A stretch of DNA of 6,228 bases from Micrococcales bacterium (GTDB lineage Bacteria; Actinomycetota; Actinomycetes; Actinomycetales; Dermatophilaceae), in assembly GCA_030537915.1 (NCBI GenBank), contig JAUNUZ010000096.1, positions 1-6,228 of the forward strand, in the 5' to 3' direction. This document shows positions 5,213-6,228 of the stretch, piece after piece (position 1 is the stretch's first letter; each line of letters begins with the position of its first letter). Made by a program: the position numbers and the translations under genes. Below the pieces are notes generated by a model. That model was given only the letters and a program-made list of their open reading frames with translations, was not told where the DNA came from and searched no databases.

Positions 5213-6199
5213 GTGAAACTCCCGGACGTAGAGCGAGTGCTGGCCAGCGCCCAGGTGGTGAGCGTGCCCCTGCGGCTGCGCTTCCGCGAAGTGACGGTGC
5301 GAGAGGCCATGATCCTGCGCGGTCCGGCCGGATGGGGAGAATTCGCGCCTTTCCTCGAGTATGGGGATGGCGAGGCCGCGCGCTGGCTGGCGGCGGCAAT
5401 CGAATCGTCATGGGTGGGCTTCCCGACACCGCTCCGCACGGATGTGCCCGTCAACGCGACCGTGCCCGCGGTGCCCGCCGCTCAGGTGGCCTCGGTGCTC
5501 GCGCGGTATGACGGCTGCGGCACCGTCAAGGTCAAGGTCGCGCAGGCGGGCCAGGCGCTCGCGGACGACGTCGACCGCCTCGCCGCGGTTCGGCAGGTAG
5601 CGCCGTCGGTCCGGCTGCGCGTCGACGCGAACGGCGCCTGGAGCGTCCAGGACGCACTGGACGCGCTCGCTCGGTTCGCTCGCTTCGGGCTCGAATACGC
5701 GGAGCAACCGTGCCGAACCGTCGACGAACTCGCCCGGCTCCGAGTGGCCTTGGCGCGCCGCGGGCTCGACGTGCCGATCGCCGCGGACGAGTCGATCCGG
5801 CGCGCCGCGGATCCACTCGAGGTGGCACGCCGCGAGGCCGCGGACATCATCGTCGTCAAGGTGGCGCCCCTGGGCGGTGTACTCGCCGCGCTGCGCATTG
5901 TCGACGAGGTCGGGTTGCCCGCGGTGGTCTCGAGCGCGATCGACACCTCCATAGGGATCCGCGCGGGCGTCGCACTTGCCGCCGCGCTGCCTTCCTTGGA
6001 GCATGCCTGCGGTTTGGGCACTGTCGAACTCCTGGCCGACGACGTCGCCGTCCACCCGCTCGTGCCCGTCGGCGGGCTGCTTGCCGTCCGTGACGTCGAG
6101 CCCGACCCGGCTGCACTGAGTCGGTTGGGGGCCGCTCCGGAGCGTGCGCAGTGGTGGCGCGACCGACTGCGCCGCGCTCACGCCGTGCTCGCCGGATAG
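5213..6199 (+). CDS. menC: o-Succinylbenzoate synthase (MenC)
   Basis: MenC, an enolase-superfamily enzyme, dehydrates SHCHC to o-succinylbenzoate in menaquinone synthesis. The 328-aa product is close to the 326 aa of the M. tuberculosis enzyme. The capping-domain segment RFREVTVREAMILRGPAGWGEF and PVNATVPAV (79-87) are typical of actinobacterial MenC. The barrel shows the KxK pair Lys106/Lys108, metal ligands Asp138 (VDANG), Glu164 (AEQP) and Asp192 (AADES), and the opposite catalytic Lys216 (VVKVAPLGG), so the active site is complete. HACGLGT (264-270) and the C-terminal AQWWRDRLRRA are also family-like. I chose the GTG at 5213 because homology starts just after it and CAGACT lies 7 bases upstream; an in-frame GTG at 5207 and TTG at 5183 are alternatives. 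There is no Shine-Dalgarno. It is on the opposite strand from menB and separated from it by two non-menaquinone genes. Confidence 0.95.
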   Translation: MKLPDVERVLASAQVVSVPLRLRFREVTVREAMILRGPAGWGEFAPFLEYGDGEAARWLAAAIESSWVGFPTPLRTDVPVNATVPAVPAAQVASVLARYDGCGTVKVKVAQAGQALADDVDRLAAVRQVAPSVRLRVDANGAWSVQDALDALARFARFGLEYAEQPCRTVDELARLRVALARRGLDVPIAADESIRRAADPLEVARREAADIIVVKVAPLGGVLAALRIVDEVGLPAVVSSAIDTSIGIRAGVALAAALPSLEHACGLGTVELLADDVAVHPLVPVGGLLAVRDVEPDPAALSRLGAAPERAQWWRDRLRRAHAVLAG

Positions 6200-6219
6200 G
6201 GACACCGCCTGGGCGCGAC

Positions 6220-6226
6220 GGAGGTG
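6220..6226 (+). promoter_or_regulatory. Ribosome binding site of a gene beyond the window
   Basis: GGAGGTG, a near-perfect Shine-Dalgarno, lies 21 bases after the menC stop, with only two bases left in the window. A + strand gene should start within about 10 bases past the edge, probably cotranscribed with menC. In actinobacteria menD is a common neighbour, but nothing of it is visible. Confidence 0.6.
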
Positions 6227-6228
6227 GC

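Noticed and set aside
5408..6205. Minus-strand open frame opposite menC
   Set aside because: menC has a complete set of catalytic residues in its own frame; the antisense frame has no recognisable protein features.
1..6228. CRISPR array, tRNA, rRNA, transposase, toxin-antitoxin or phage-defence genes
   Set aside because: No regularly spaced repeats, RNA gene signatures, transposase motifs or target-site duplications were seen on either strand.

Overview
The window is GC-rich throughout, with strong G/C preference at third codon positions, GTG starts and tightly packed genes. Its protein sequences most resemble those of Actinomycetota: the MenB and MenC homologues are close in motif and length to the mycobacterial enzymes, and the NUDIX protein is of a type common in actinobacteria. 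Genus and species cannot be read from the sequence.

Layout from left to right. (1) Positions 1-1239, + strand: a GT-B glycosyltransferase of the GT1/GT28 (MGT, GtfB-like) type, missing its extreme N-terminus at the window edge. (2) Positions 1310-2293, - strand: menB, 1,4-dihydroxy-2-naphthoyl-CoA synthase, convergent with the glycosyltransferase across a 70-base gap. (3) Positions 2405-2935, + strand: a NUDIX hydrolase, divergent from menB. Both genes in this divergent pair have a TANNNT -10-like hexamer only 6-7 bases before the start codon and no Shine-Dalgarno, the layout of leaderless actinobacterial transcripts. (4) Positions 3009-5042, + strand: a three-domain, Pta-like phosphate acetyltransferase with a strong Shine-Dalgarno. 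(5) Positions 5213-6199, + strand: menC, o-succinylbenzoate synthase. A strong Shine-Dalgarno right at the window edge points to another + strand gene next; menD would fit but is not visible.

Functionally this is part of a menaquinone locus: MenC makes o-succinylbenzoate and MenB closes the naphthoate ring two steps later. The NUDIX and Pta-like genes lie between them and are not known menaquinone enzymes.

The most unusual object is the Pta-like protein. Its overall architecture (P-loop/BioD-like, DRTGG, PTA_PTB) and its frame are intact. Its C-terminal catalytic domain is clearly shortened, and several residues normally needed for phosphotransacetylase activity appear replaced, including the Ser-Arg pair of the PVNDLSRG motif. 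No ackA lies beside it. It may be a pseudo-enzyme or acyl-CoA-sensing regulator, or an acyltransferase with changed chemistry. The family comparisons were made from memory, without an alignment. I see no CRISPR array, tRNA, rRNA, insertion sequence or defence system.
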